A stretch of 64,000 bases of DNA from Hymenobacter psychrotolerans DSM 18569 (GTDB lineage: Bacteria; Bacteroidota; Bacteroidia; Cytophagales; Hymenobacteraceae): NCBI RefSeq assembly GCF_900142395.1, contig NZ_FRAS01000007.1, forward strand, positions 1-64,000. Direction: 5' to 3'. The position numbers and the translations under genes are program-made. The notes below the pieces were generated by a model that was not told where the DNA came from, made no database searches, and saw only the letters and a list, made by a program, of their open reading frames with translations. Shown here in pieces: positions 26,546 through 36,046 of the stretch (the first letter of the stretch is position 1; every line of letters starts with the position of its first letter).

Positions 26546-29422
26546 ATGGTTCATTTCTTACTATCCCGGGTAGCACGGCGCGGGCCGCTGCTGTTGCTGC
26601 TTGCCATCCTCCTGAGTTGGTCGGGGCAGGTGCAGGCCACTCACCTGCGGGCCGGCGACATTCAGGCCAAGATTGATACCACTATCGGTCCGGGTTTCAA
26701 CCCGCGGCGGGTATTTTTCAAGATGGTGCTTTATCAAAAAACGCCTGTTGGCGTTCCGGACGAAACGAGTGTGACGATTTTTTTTGGCGACTGCACCCCG
26801 CCACAGGTGATTCCGCGGGCATCGGCGGTGGCCGTCAATAGCGAAACGCAGCGCAACATCTACTACTTCGAGCACACCTATACCGCGGCGCAGCAGTACA
26901 CCGTGCATTATATAGGAGAAAACCGCAACGCTGGTGTGCTGAACATGACGGCCTCCAGCGCCCAGTCGTTTTATATCTCCACCACCTTCACCATAGACCC
27001 CGGTTTGGGGCGCAACCGTACTCCCATCCTCACCCGGCCGTCTATCGACAACGCGGCTGTGGGGCAGGTGTTTCTGCACAACCCTTCCGCCTACGACCCC
27101 GACGGCGACTCACTGGTATTTAAGCTTCGGCCCAGCCTGCAGGTAGTGGGGGGCATCACAGGCCCTCAGCCGCCCTGCTTTCGGGTTGACTCTGTACGCG
27201 TGACCGGCTATGTGCGACCTAACCAACTAACCGGATCCAGCAATGGTACGCAGGTGCCGTACAGCGACCCGGGCAGTGGCAACCCGGATTGGGTGCCGGG
27301 CGCGGCTTCCATATTCCAGCAAAACCGGCGTACCGGCACTATCATCTGGAACTCGCCCGGCACGGTGGGCGAATATAACGTTGCGTTTGTAGTAGAGGAA
27401 TGGCGCCGTACGCCTTTCGGTCCGCGCAAGATCGGGGAAGTAATCCGCGACATGCAGATCAACGTGAAGCCTACCACCAACAACCGGCCCAGCCTGACCA
27501 TCCCGGCCGACATCTGTGTGGTAGCGGGTACGCTGGTAACGGGCACCGTAACGACTACAGACCAGGACAACAACCCGATCCGGCTGACGGCCAATAGCGG
27601 CATTCTGCCCCCGGCCACGTTTGTGCAATCCATTCAGGGGCCACCTACGGCCAGCGGCACGTTCCGCTGGACCCCGGACTGCTCTAATATTTCCGATCAG
27701 CCCATCCGGGTGAGCTTTACGGCCGAGGATGTGCCGAGTGGAACTAACCCAACGCCGCTCATTGACCAGCGTGTCTGGAACATTACGGTTCTTGGGCCGC
27801 CGCCGGAAAACGTGGTAGCCGCGCAGGCACCAGGCACGAACAACGCCATCCTGACCTGGAACCTGTATGCCTGCCAGAACGCCAGCCGCCTGCTGATTTT
27901 CCGACGGGAAAGCTCGTATAACTACACACCGGGCCCCTGCGACACCGGCCTGCCTGCCTCTGCCGGCTACACCCAGATTGCCGCCGTAACGCCCAACACC
28001 CAGTCTTACCTCGATACGAACAGCGGGGCGGGCCTGGAACGGGGCAAGTCGTACTACTACCGCATTTATGCCGAGTTCCCCCGGCCGGGTGGTGGCAAAA
28101 GCATAGTGTCGCGGGAGGTTTCCGTGACGCTGCCGGGCCGCGCTGCGCTGCTCACCAACGTAACCGTGGATGCTACTTCGGCCACAGCCGGCCGCATCAC
28201 CGTGAAATGGACCAAGCCGGGCCCCATCAATACGTTCAATGCGCCGCTCGTTTACCGCCTGCTGCGTGCTACCAACCCGTCTACCACGTTCACGGAAGTA
28301 ACCCGCATCACGGACCGCCCCAACGACACCACTTACGTGGATAATGCCCTCGACACGCAGAACCGCTCGTATGTCTACCGGCTGGAATTTATCCGCAACC
28401 AGACGGCGCAGCCCGGCTCCGCTACTGTTACTGAAACCGCGCCCACGGCTTCCAGCGTGCGGGTAGACGGTACGGCCGATGCCGTCAACAACCGGATCAG
28501 CCTGCGCTGGAGCTATGCCGTGCCCTGGGACAACACGCAGCGGCCTACCACTATCTACCGCCGCGTGGGCAACACGGGCACTTTCACGGCCATTGCTACT
28601 GTAACCGGCACTGCCACGGGCGGCACCTACGTCGACCAGGGTACCACTGCGGCGCCGCTGGTGAAGGGCCAGACGTACTGCTACTACGTGCAGACCAACG
28701 GCACCTACGGCAACCCCACTATCGTGGACCCGCTGCTCAACCTGAGCCAGCAGCAGTGCATTGCGCTCCGTACCATTCCCTGCGCGCCGGTTCTGAGCCT
28801 GAAGCGCACCAACTGCGACAGTCTGGCCAGCCGCCTCTTCGATTTGCCGACGACGCCGGTTTCGGGCCCGGTGTACACCAACCAGCTGAGCTGGAAGCTG
28901 GGCAACACGCCCGCCGACTGCAGCCGCGCTATTTCCTCCTACAACATCTACTACAGCCCCGTTGCTACCGATTCGCTGCGGTTCCTGACCTCGGTGCCGG
29001 CCAGCCAGACCAGCTACCAGCACCAGAACCTGAGCTCCGAAGCCGGCTGCTATGCCGTGGAAGCCGTGGACTCGAGCGGTACGCGTAGTGCCCGCAGCAA
29101 CGTGGAGTGCAAAGAAGATTGCCAGCTGTTCCTGCTGCCGAACGTGTTTACGCCCAACGGCGACGGCCGCAACGACGTGTTCCGCCCGAAAGTGTTTACG
29201 CCCATCCGGCGCACGCGCTTCACGGTATTCAACCGCTGGGGCGTGAAAATCTACGAAAGCGACAAGGAGCCGCTCATTAAGTGGGACGGCGGCAGCCGCG
29301 CCGAAGGCGGCTCAGGCGCTCAGACGGTGGAAGGCGTGTACTACTACCAGGCCGAAGTAGAGTTTGCCGACGTCAATAACACGAAGCGCACCTACAAAGG
29401 CTGGGTCGAAATCAGCCGGTAA
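26546..29422 (+). CDS. large secreted protein with T9SS type B sorting domain
   Basis: 958-residue protein with a signal peptide (hydrophobic segment ending near V-Q-A-T-H). The N-terminal half holds PKD/cadherin-like repeats, and several fibronectin-type-III-like repeats follow (about 420-780). The C-terminal 90 residues form the gliding-motility type sorting domain, with FTPNGDGRNDVF, FNRWGVKIYES, VYYYQ and YKGWVEI. Such proteins are exported by the type IX secretion system and stay on or leave the cell surface. Adhesion is a reasonable guess; no catalytic motif is visible. Confidence 0.85.
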   Translation: MVHFLLSRVARRGPLLLLLAILLSWSGQVQATHLRAGDIQAKIDTTIGPGFNPRRVFFKMVLYQKTPVGVPDETSVTIFFGDCTPPQVIPRASAVAVNSETQRNIYYFEHTYTAAQQYTVHYIGENRNAGVLNMTASSAQSFYISTTFTIDPGLGRNRTPILTRPSIDNAAVGQVFLHNPSAYDPDGDSLVFKLRPSLQVVGGITGPQPPCFRVDSVRVTGYVRPNQLTGSSNGTQVPYSDPGSGNPDWVPGAASIFQQNRRTGTIIWNSPGTVGEYNVAFVVEEWRRTPFGPRKIGEVIRDMQINVKPTTNNRPSLTIPADICVVAGTLVTGTVTTTDQDNNPIRLTANSGILPPATFVQSIQGPPTASGTFRWTPDCSNISDQPIRVSFTAEDVPSGTNPTPLIDQRVWNITVLGPPPENVVAAQAPGTNNAILTWNLYACQNASRLLIFRRESSYNYTPGPCDTGLPASAGYTQIAAVTPNTQSYLDTNSGAGLERGKSYYYRIYAEFPRPGGGKSIVSREVSVTLPGRAALLTNVTVDATSATAGRITVKWTKPGPINTFNAPLVYRLLRATNPSTTFTEVTRITDRPNDTTYVDNALDTQNRSYVYRLEFIRNQTAQPGSATVTETAPTASSVRVDGTADAVNNRISLRWSYAVPWDNTQRPTTIYRRVGNTGTFTAIATVTGTATGGTYVDQGTTAAPLVKGQTYCYYVQTNGTYGNPTIVDPLLNLSQQQCIALRTIPCAPVLSLKRTNCDSLASRLFDLPTTPVSGPVYTNQLSWKLGNTPADCSRAISSYNIYYSPVATDSLRFLTSVPASQTSYQHQNLSSEAGCYAVEAVDSSGTRSARSNVECKEDCQLFLLPNVFTPNGDGRNDVFRPKVFTPIRRTRFTVFNRWGVKIYESDKEPLIKWDGGSRAEGGSGAQTVEGVYYYQAEVEFADVNNTKRTYKGWVEISR

Positions 29423-29454
29423 CTCCGGGGGATATTCGCCCCTTGCAAGCCAGG

Positions 29455-29487
29455 AAAAGCCCGCTGCCATTCGGTAGCGGGCTTTTT
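29455..29487 (+). terminator. terminator after the T9SS type B protein gene
   Basis: A 14-bp stem (29455-29468 with 29473-29486, one G-T pair), a 4-nt loop and a terminal T5 run, 32 bp after the stop codon. Typical intrinsic terminator shape. Confidence 0.85.
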
Positions 29488-29538
29488 ATTTCGTTTATCT
29501 TGCCGCCCCATCCTTCGCCACTCTCTATTTTTTCTCTT

Positions 29539-30426
29539 ATGAAAGCAGTTGTTTTTCCTGGCCAGGGTAGCCAGTTCAGCGGCATGGGCCGCGACCTGTA
29601 CGAGCAGCACCCGGAAGCCAAGCGCCTGATGGACCAGGCCAACGAGTTGCTGGGCTTCTCGCTCACCGATATCATGTTCTCCGGCTCCGACGAGGACCTG
29701 CGCCGCACTGATGTCACGCAGCCGGCGATTTTTCTGCACTCGGTGGCGCTGGCCGCCGTGCTGCCCGACCTGAAGCCCGCTATGGTAGCCGGCCACTCGC
29801 TGGGGGAGTTTTCGGCGCTGGTGGCGGCCAAGGTGCTGCGCTTCGAGGATGCGCTGCTGCTGGTAGCCAAGCGTGCCCAGGCTATGCAGGCCGCCTGCCA
29901 GGAGCAGCCCGGCACCATGGCCGCCATCCTCGGCCTCGACGACGACACCACGGCCCGCATCTGCCAGGAAATCAGCGAAGCCGGCAACGTGGTAGTAGCG
30001 GCCAACTACAACTGCCCCGGCCAGCTGGTGGTGTCCGGCTCCCAGCGCGGCATCGAGCTGGCCTGCGAGCAGCTGAAAGCCGCCGGGGCCAAGCGCGCCC
30101 TGCCGCTGCCCGTAGGAGGCGCTTTCCACTCGCCCCTGATGCAGTCGGCGGAAGCGGCGCTGGCTGAGGCCATTGCCCGCACCACTTTCTCGGCCGGTAT
30201 CTGCCCCGTATACCAGAACGTGGACGCCGCCCCCCACACCGACCCCGACGAAATCCGCGAAAACCTGGTGCGCCAGCTCACAGCCCCCGTCCGCTGGACC
30301 CAGAGCGTGCAGCGCATGGTGCAGGACGGCGCCACGGAGTTTGTGGAATGCGGCCCCGGCAAGGTGCTACAGGGCCTCGTGAAGAAGATTGCGCCGGAAG
30401 CAGCTGTCAGCTCCGCTACCGTATAG
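29539..30426 (+). CDS. fabD: malonyl CoA-acyl carrier protein transacylase FabD
   Basis: Transfers malonyl from CoA to ACP for fatty acid synthesis in the cytoplasm. The 295-residue protein starts with AVVFPGQGSQFSGMG and has the nucleophile elbow GHSLGEFSAL (Ser about residue 84), the conserved GAFHSPLM with the active His, and NVDA near the C-terminus. The ATG at 29539 is correct: an upstream in-frame ATG at 29443 would run through the preceding terminator. It is alone here, without fabH or fabG. Confidence 0.95.
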   Translation: MKAVVFPGQGSQFSGMGRDLYEQHPEAKRLMDQANELLGFSLTDIMFSGSDEDLRRTDVTQPAIFLHSVALAAVLPDLKPAMVAGHSLGEFSALVAAKVLRFEDALLLVAKRAQAMQAACQEQPGTMAAILGLDDDTTARICQEISEAGNVVVAANYNCPGQLVVSGSQRGIELACEQLKAAGAKRALPLPVGGAFHSPLMQSAEAALAEAIARTTFSAGICPVYQNVDAAPHTDPDEIRENLVRQLTAPVRWTQSVQRMVQDGATEFVECGPGKVLQGLVKKIAPEAAVSSATV

Positions 30427-30449
30427 AAGGCAAGTCGCCTGACTACAAG

Positions 30450-30481
30450 AAGCGCCCTGCCGGGTTTTCGGCAGGGCGCTT
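30450..30481 (+). terminator. terminator after fabD
   Basis: A 13-bp perfect GC-rich stem (30450-30462 with 30469-30481) and a 6-nt loop lie between the convergent ends of fabD and the methyltransferase gene. It probably serves both. Confidence 0.8.
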
Positions 30482-30506
30482 TGGGGTTCTGTGCTAACCG
30501 TTTGGG

Positions 30507-31352
30507 CTATTTCGTGCCGCTCACCACCACTGTGCCATAGGGAAGGGAAGTAGTTTTGCCAGGGAGCTTCTCGTCCAGCAGCGCAAAAACTTCCTGCCGG
30601 ATTTTCTCCCTCGTGGCTTCATCGGCCTTGCTCAGCGCGAATACAACCGGGGCGGCCACCTCATTCATAAACCTCCAGTAGTCTTCGTGGGTGCCGCAGT
30701 TCAGGGTGCCGGTTACTTCCTGCTCAGCCACATTGTGCAAGCCTGCCTGCCGGAACAACCCGGCCAGAAAGCCCGGGCTGCCACAGCGGAACATGCCCGG
30801 CGCGCCGGGCGGTGGTGCCGGCAGCTGCATGTGGTGGCTGATGGTGCTCATGATGGCCGTAATCCAGAAGTTTTTCTCGGGCACGCTCCATACGGCGGCC
30901 GCCAGTTTGCCGCCAGGCTTCAGCACGCGTACCATTTCCCGAGCGGCCAGCAGCATATCCGGAAAAAACATGAAGCCGAACCGGCAGCTCACGGCGTCGA
31001 ACGAAGCATCCGCAAAAGGCAGCTCCGATACGTCGCAGACCAGGGTTTCGTAGTTGGTGATGCCCTTTTTGGCGGCGTTGTCGCGGGCTACCGCCAGCAT
31101 CTGCTCCGCGAGGTCTGTGATGACTACTTTGCCGTTCGGCACCAGCCCGGCAATGGTGAGGCCCGGCTCGCCGGTTCCGGCCGCCACATCCAGCACCACA
31201 TCAGTGGGTTGCAGGTCCAGGGCGCCGATTATTTCTTCGCCCATCGGCCGCAGCCAGTGCATCGTGAAGTCGTCCCACTTCCGCCAGCCGGCCGAAAATT
31301 TGTTCCAGGTTTCTTTTTGCTGTTCCCGAATCTGCTCCAGTTGTGCGTCCAT
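30507..31352 (-). CDS. class I SAM-dependent methyltransferase
   Basis: 281-residue Rossmann-type methyltransferase. Motif I is VVLDVAAGTGEPGLTIAG (about 52-69), the acidic motif II is KVVITDLAEQML, and CDVSELPFADASFDAVSCRFG represents motifs III-IV. The overall plan resembles UbiE/MenG-type small-molecule methyltransferases, but it stands alone, so the substrate is unknown. The 176-bp gap upstream (31353-31528) holds an AT-rich stretch and a 7-bp hairpin at 31432-31452 but no gene. Confidence 0.8.
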   Translation of the reverse strand: MDAQLEQIREQQKETWNKFSAGWRKWDDFTMHWLRPMGEEIIGALDLQPTDVVLDVAAGTGEPGLTIAGLVPNGKVVITDLAEQMLAVARDNAAKKGITNYETLVCDVSELPFADASFDAVSCRFGFMFFPDMLLAAREMVRVLKPGGKLAAAVWSVPEKNFWITAIMSTISHHMQLPAPPPGAPGMFRCGSPGFLAGLFRQAGLHNVAEQEVTGTLNCGTHEDYWRFMNEVAAPVVFALSKADEATREKIRQEVFALLDEKLPGKTTSLPYGTVVVSGTK

Positions 31353-31528
31353 GGAGGTAGCATGTAGGGTGACAAAATCTGATTAGCTCAATCAGGCCTG
31401 CTGGCCCACCTGGCTGCTTCCGGGGCAGCGCGCCCGGCAACTACGGCCGGGCATCTCCGTTCTGTGCGCCCCACTACCTCGGCGGCGTCTTCCCCATAGC
31501 AGACAGGGTGTTGTATATTCTAATATAT

Positions 31529-32011
31529 CTATTTTAATCGGCTCACTGCAAGCTTATCCGGGCAGGAGGCCAGCAGCTCTGCCACCGTGCGGCCCAGCGC
31601 CGGATGCAGCACCTGGGCCGCAATTTCAGCCAGTGGTACCAGCACGAAGCGGCGTTCCGGCAGCCGCGGGTGCGGCACGGTCAGGCGTGGGGTGGCCAGC
31701 ACATCGTCATCATAGAGCAGGATATCGACATCCAGCGTGCGGGCTCCCCAGCGCACCAGCCGCTCCCGGCCGGCTTGCTGCTCAGTGGCTTGGCAGGCGT
31801 CGAGTAGAGTCTCCGGCAACAGGGAGGTGCGCAACTGCACGGCCTGGTTGAGGAAAGCCGGCTGGTCTTCTAGGCCCCAGGCGGCGGTTTCGTATAGTCC
31901 GGAAACGGCTTCTACGGTACCGGCCATGCGCGCCAGATAGTCTACAGCTTCGCGCAGAATGAGGGCCCGGTCGCCGAGGTTAGAACCGAGCAGGAGGTAG
32001 GCGACAGGCAT
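31529..32011 (-). CDS. folK: 2-amino-4-hydroxy-6-hydroxymethyldihydropteridine diphosphokinase FolK
   Basis: Pyrophosphorylates the pterin in folate synthesis. The 160-residue protein has the typical length and all hallmarks: LLLGSNLGDR at the N-terminus, the AWG-x-x-DQPAFLNQAV block, R-W-G-A-R-T-L-D-V-D-I-L-L-Y (the Mg-binding D-x-D) and PHPRLPERRFVLVPL. It follows the hydrolase gene by 7 bp, so the two are probably co-transcribed. Confidence 0.95.
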   Translation of the reverse strand: MPVAYLLLGSNLGDRALILREAVDYLARMAGTVEAVSGLYETAAWGLEDQPAFLNQAVQLRTSLLPETLLDACQATEQQAGRERLVRWGARTLDVDILLYDDDVLATPRLTVPHPRLPERRFVLVPLAEIAAQVLHPALGRTVAELLASCPDKLAVSRLK

Positions 32012-32018
32012 GATACGC

Positions 32019-32885
32019 TTACAAAACCCGCTGCAAAAACTCCATCGTTGCCGCCGCCGCCTGTTGCGCTTCGCCCGGCAGCTCTGCCTGGGGCCACGGG
32101 TGGCTGCCGCCGAAATTGTGCGTCACGCCGGGCAGGATAACCAGCTCTGCTTTGGGCTTCCAGCTTTTCAGCTCGTGGGCGCGCTCTACGGGCACGGTTT
32201 CGTCCTGGTCGCCATGCACGATGAGCAGTGGCTGCCGGAGCTTGCGGCGTACGTTGTGCGGAATATCGAGGCGCAGCCGGTTCTGGTGGTAGTCCTCCAC
32301 AATCTGGTAGTAGAGCGGGAGCTGCTGTTTGGTACGGCTGTTTTCTACGTGGTACACCCCCTGCTGCTGCCAGTGCTGCATCAGGGCTTCGGTCCAGCCG
32401 GGGTTTACGTTGCTGATGGCGGCCCAAGTAGCTACGGCTTGCACGCGTGGGTCTTCGGCCGCTTTCAGCAGCACCAGCCCGCCGCCCCGGCTGTGCCCGA
32501 TGAGTGCCAGTCTGGAAAAATCGGCTTCAGAAGCCGGCACCACAGCACCGGGCGCGGCCAGATAGTCGAGGAGCGTGCCAATATCATCCAGCTCCAGGCT
32601 GAAGTTGTTGCGGCCGAAGGCTTCCAGATCCTCCAGGTCGCCGGAGCCGCCCACCACCAGGCCGTTGTGCGAGAGGTTGAGCTTCACGAACACAAAACCC
32701 TGCTGCGCAAACCAGTCGGCCAGCACATTGAAGTGGCCCCAGTCCTTGAAGCCCTTGAAGCCGTGCACGAATACCACCACCGGCTTACGCCGGCCATCGG
32801 GCAGGTAGCGGGCATCGGCGGTGAAGGGCCGGGAATGCCGGGGACTGGTGAGCTGGAAATCGAGGCGAACAGGGGAGGCAGACAT
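32019..32885 (-). CDS. alpha/beta hydrolase, dienelactone-hydrolase-like
   Basis: 288-residue cytoplasmic hydrolase. The oxyanion strand is VVVFVHGFKGFKDWG (about 34-48), the nucleophile elbow is IGHSRGGG (Ser about 127), the acid is in HGDQDETVPV and the catalytic His is in GVTHNFGGSHPW near the C-terminus. I chose the ATG at 32885; a longer frame from 32948 has an unlikely Arg/Pro-rich start. The substrate is unknown; co-transcription with folK does not by itself imply a folate role. Confidence 0.8.
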   Translation of the reverse strand: MSASPVRLDFQLTSPRHSRPFTADARYLPDGRRKPVVVFVHGFKGFKDWGHFNVLADWFAQQGFVFVKLNLSHNGLVVGGSGDLEDLEAFGRNNFSLELDDIGTLLDYLAAPGAVVPASEADFSRLALIGHSRGGGLVLLKAAEDPRVQAVATWAAISNVNPGWTEALMQHWQQQGVYHVENSRTKQQLPLYYQIVEDYHQNRLRLDIPHNVRRKLRQPLLIVHGDQDETVPVERAHELKSWKPKAELVILPGVTHNFGGSHPWPQAELPGEAQQAAAATMEFLQRVL

Positions 32886-33022
32886 ACAAAGGAAAAGCAA
32901 CGGTGGCCGACTACGGGCGAATGTACACGGTGCCCGCCAACCGCTCAACTTCGGGCGCGGCAGCCGGCACGTTAGGAAACCCCCGCGCGGCCCCGTATCA
33001 TTGCACCGCCCAAAATACCTGC

Positions 33023-34003
33023 ATGACCGTTACGCTGGACCAGATACAGGCGCCTATTGCCGCCGAAATGGAGGAGTTCGAGAAGAAATTCCGGGCGTCC
33101 ATGCAAACGCGGCAGCTCCTGCTCGATAAAATCATGGGCTATATCGTGAAGCGCAAGGGCAAGCAGATTCGGCCTATGTTTGTGTTCTTCACGGCCAAAA
33201 TCAGCGGCGGCGACCCACTGCCCGAAGCCACGTTCCGCGGGGCGGCCCTCATCGAGCTGCTGCACACCGCCACCCTCGTGCACGACGACGTGGTGGACGA
33301 GAGCAACTACCGGCGCGGTTTCTTCAGCATCAATGCGCTCTGGAAAAACAAGATTGCCGTGCTCGTCGGCGACTATCTGCTGAGCAAGGGCCTGCTGCTG
33401 AGTTTGGAAAACGACGACTACGAGCTGCTCAAAATTGTGAGCAACGCCGTGAAGGAGCTGAGCGAAGGCGAGCTGCTGCAGATTGAAAAAGCCCGCCGCC
33501 TCGACATCACCGAGGACGTGTACTTCGACATCATCCGCCAGAAAACCGCGTCCCTGATTGCTTCCTGCTGCGCCGTAGGAGCCGCCTCGGCCGGCGCTGA
33601 TAAGGAAACCATTGAGCGGGCCCGGCTTTTCGGCGAGAAAGTGGGCATGGCCTTCCAGATCAAAGACGACCTGTTCGACTTCGGCACGGCCGAAATTGGC
33701 AAGCCGGTGGGCATTGACATCAAGGAGAAGAAGATGACGCTGCCGCTGATTTATGCGCTGCAGCAGGCCGACTGGCTTACCAAGCGCCGCATCATCTACA
33801 ACGTGAAAAACAACGACGGCCGCAAAGACCGGGTGCAGGCCGTTATTGAGTTCGTGAAAAAAACCGGCGGCCTCGAATACGCCATCGGGGTGATGAAGAA
33901 ATACCGCGACGAAGCCCTGACCATTCTGCGCACCTTCCCCGAGTCGCCGTCGCGCGTGTCGCTGGAGCAGCTCATCAACTATACCATCGAGCGAAGCCAC
34001 TAA
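33023..34003 (+). CDS. polyprenyl diphosphate synthase
   Basis: Trans-isoprenyl diphosphate synthase elongating prenyl chains, probably for menaquinone side chains. The 326-residue protein has both Asp-rich motifs, HDDVVDE (first DDxxD, about 90) and KDDLFDFG (second, about 214), plus KGKQIRPMFV for IPP binding. The length fits hexa- to octaprenyl synthases; chain length cannot be read safely. I chose the ATG at 33023 because the extra N-terminal residues from 32903 lack family features. The start was probably preceded by a weak -7 element near 32996. Confidence 0.9.
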   Translation: MTVTLDQIQAPIAAEMEEFEKKFRASMQTRQLLLDKIMGYIVKRKGKQIRPMFVFFTAKISGGDPLPEATFRGAALIELLHTATLVHDDVVDESNYRRGFFSINALWKNKIAVLVGDYLLSKGLLLSLENDDYELLKIVSNAVKELSEGELLQIEKARRLDITEDVYFDIIRQKTASLIASCCAVGAASAGADKETIERARLFGEKVGMAFQIKDDLFDFGTAEIGKPVGIDIKEKKMTLPLIYALQQADWLTKRRIIYNVKNNDGRKDRVQAVIEFVKKTGGLEYAIGVMKKYRDEALTILRTFPESPSRVSLEQLINYTIERSH

Positions 34004-34018
34004 CGCTCAGTTCAAAAC

Positions 34019-34065
34019 ACACAGAAAGAGGCTTGCCGGACCATCCGGCAAGCCTCTTTCTGTGT
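34019..34065 (+). terminator. bidirectional terminator
   Basis: A perfect 22-bp stem (34019-34040 with 34044-34065) with a 3-nt loop lies 15 bp after the prenyl synthase stop and 43 bp after the stop of the converging zinc-ribbon gene. Purine-rich on one arm and pyrimidine-rich on the other. Confidence 0.85.
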
Positions 34066-34108
34066 ATCAGCTCGGGAAGCAGTCAGGCGGTTGGCTGCTG
34101 CAGGCCGC

Positions 34109-34408
34109 TTAGTGGTTCAGCTGGTACGACACGCTTTCGGGCTGCACTTCCGATACATCGAACGTGACGCCCTCGAAGGTGCTCTTCACCGTAATTTCGT
34201 GGGTCATGTCGCAGCCGGGGCACTTGATTTCCTCTTTTTCGTACTGGCCGTCATCTTCCGTGGAGTTGGCCAGGTGGTCGGCGGCGGGCACGCCGATAGA
34301 GTCGGTAAATACTTCGGTATGGCATTGGTTGCACTCGAATTTGAGGCCGACGGTATGGCCCTGGAGTTCATCGAGCGGGGCGGGAGTGCTTTTTTGTTGA
34401 ATCCACAT
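34109..34408 (-). CDS. small zinc-ribbon protein
   Basis: 99-residue cytoplasmic protein with two CxxC pairs: C-N-Q-C near residues 25-28 and C-P-G-C near 64-67, a spacing typical of a treble-clef or zinc-ribbon fold. I chose the ATG at 34408 (M-W-I-Q-Q-K), since the longer frame from 34510 begins with a Pro-rich stretch lying in the divergent gap. No known family recognised; nucleic-acid or protein binding is possible. Confidence 0.65.
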   Translation of the reverse strand: MWIQQKSTPAPLDELQGHTVGLKFECNQCHTEVFTDSIGVPAADHLANSTEDDGQYEKEEIKCPGCDMTHEITVKSTFEGVTFDVSEVQPESVSYQLNH

Positions 34409-34560
34409 AGGAAAAGGAAGTTGGTTTGGGAGAAAGAACGGCGGGCCGCAGGGGGCCGTTTGCTTCTGTACGGGCAGAAGTAGGGGCGGGGTTGTGTTGG
34501 CGGGTGGCAACCGAAGCTGCCGCCGCGTATCTTCCCGGTTGTATCTGCTATCCTGTTGCT

Positions 34561-35979
34561 ATGTCTGCTTCCGCTTTGCCTCCCGTTGCTTCCGGCCTGA
34601 GCACGCTGCCCCGCGTGCCGCGCTGGCGGACTTTGCTGGGCTCCCTGGCCATGGCCCGCGAGCCTATCCGCAACCTCGACCGCGCCCTCACGCACCACGG
34701 CGACACGGTAGGCCTGCATCTGGGCGGCGTGCGCCCCTGCATCGTGACGCGCGACCCGGCCCTGGCCCAGCACATTCTGCAGAAAAACCACCGCCGCTAC
34801 CTCAAGTCCGACCTTACGCACGGCCTCATCCGGTACCTGGGGCGCGGCCTGCTCACCAATGAGGGCGCCGACTGGCTCCGGCAGCGCCGCCTGATTCAGC
34901 CCGGCTTTCACCGGCAGCGCCTCACGGCCCTCACCCGCCTGATGCAGGCCGCCGCCGAGGAGTGGAGCGCTGAGCTGCGGGCCCGCCTGCGGGCTGAGCC
35001 AGGCGGCACGCTCACGGTGGATATTCACAGCGAGATGACGCGGGTGGCGTTCCACATCATCGCGCAGGCCACTTTTGGCACCAGCATGACCGATGCGGAG
35101 CGCAACCGCCTGTCCGACATCCTCACGCGCATTCAGGCCTTTTATGTGCGCACCATCCGGCAGCCTTACCTGCGGCCCTGGTTTATGGCCAGCGGCGCGT
35201 TCCGGCAGCACGATGCTCTGAGCCACGAGCTGCGGGAACTGGTACGCGGCTACATCCGGCGCCGGCAGGCCGCTGTTTCGGCTGGCCCACCACCCGACGA
35301 CCTGCTGCAAATGCTGCTCGATGCGCGCTACGAGGACACCGAAGAGGGTATGAGCGAAGAGCAGCTGCTCGATGAAGCCAATATTCTGCTGCTGGCCGGC
35401 CACGAAACCAGCGCTAACGCCCTGAGCTGGCTGTTTTATTTGCTGGCCCGGCATCCGGAGGCTGTCCGGCAGGTGCGGCAGGAACGGGCCGGCGCGGGGC
35501 TGGCCAGACGGGCACCCGAATTTGCGGAGCTGCCGCGCCTGCCGTACTCTCAGCAGGTAGTGCAGGAAACCATGCGCCTCTATCCGCCCGCCTGGATTCT
35601 GGACCGGGTGGCGCTGGAAGATGACGAGTTCCGGGGCCTGCCCATCCCGAAAGGCACGCTGTTTTCTATCTACATCTACGGCATTCACCGCCACCCGGGC
35701 CTGTGGCCCGACCCCGATGCTTTCCGGCCTGAGCGGTTTGCGCCCGGGCAGGAGCCGCCCATTCCGGCGTATGCCTATCTGCCTTTCGGGGGCGGGCCGC
35801 GCCTGTGCGTTGGCAACCATTTTGCCCTCACCGAAATCCAGCTGGTGCTGCTGGAGGCCCTGCGCCACTTCAATTTTCAGCCTGCCGGCCCCGAAGCCCC
35901 CGGCACCGACCCGCTCGTGACACTGCGCCCTAAAGGCCCACTGTGGCTGCAGGTGACCGAGGCCACAACTGTGGCGTAG
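34561..35979 (+). CDS. cytochrome P450
   Basis: 472-residue heme-thiolate monooxygenase. The I-helix oxygen-activation motif is AGHETSAN (about 279-286), the K-helix ExxR is E336-R339, the PERF motif follows, and the heme-binding loop is FGGGPRLCVGNHF with the ligand Cys416. No membrane anchor is visible, so a soluble class needing a separate ferredoxin or flavodoxin system is expected. The neighbouring prenyl synthase makes a terpenoid or carotenoid substrate conceivable but not shown. Start ATG at 34561. Confidence 0.9.
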   Translation: MSASALPPVASGLSTLPRVPRWRTLLGSLAMAREPIRNLDRALTHHGDTVGLHLGGVRPCIVTRDPALAQHILQKNHRRYLKSDLTHGLIRYLGRGLLTNEGADWLRQRRLIQPGFHRQRLTALTRLMQAAAEEWSAELRARLRAEPGGTLTVDIHSEMTRVAFHIIAQATFGTSMTDAERNRLSDILTRIQAFYVRTIRQPYLRPWFMASGAFRQHDALSHELRELVRGYIRRRQAAVSAGPPPDDLLQMLLDARYEDTEEGMSEEQLLDEANILLLAGHETSANALSWLFYLLARHPEAVRQVRQERAGAGLARRAPEFAELPRLPYSQQVVQETMRLYPPAWILDRVALEDDEFRGLPIPKGTLFSIYIYGIHRHPGLWPDPDAFRPERFAPGQEPPIPAYAYLPFGGGPRLCVGNHFALTEIQLVLLEALRHFNFQPAGPEAPGTDPLVTLRPKGPLWLQVTEATTVA

Positions 35980-36046
35980 CTACCTATGCCGGCCTACGCT
36001 GCGCCTGCAGTTCCCGAAACTCCGGCATTTCGCTATACTTGCCCGC

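Noticed and set aside
34426-34560. N-terminal extension of the P450 from an upstream ATG
   Set aside because: The extra residues are unlike any P450 N-terminus and lie in the divergent gap; the ATG at 34561 fits the family.
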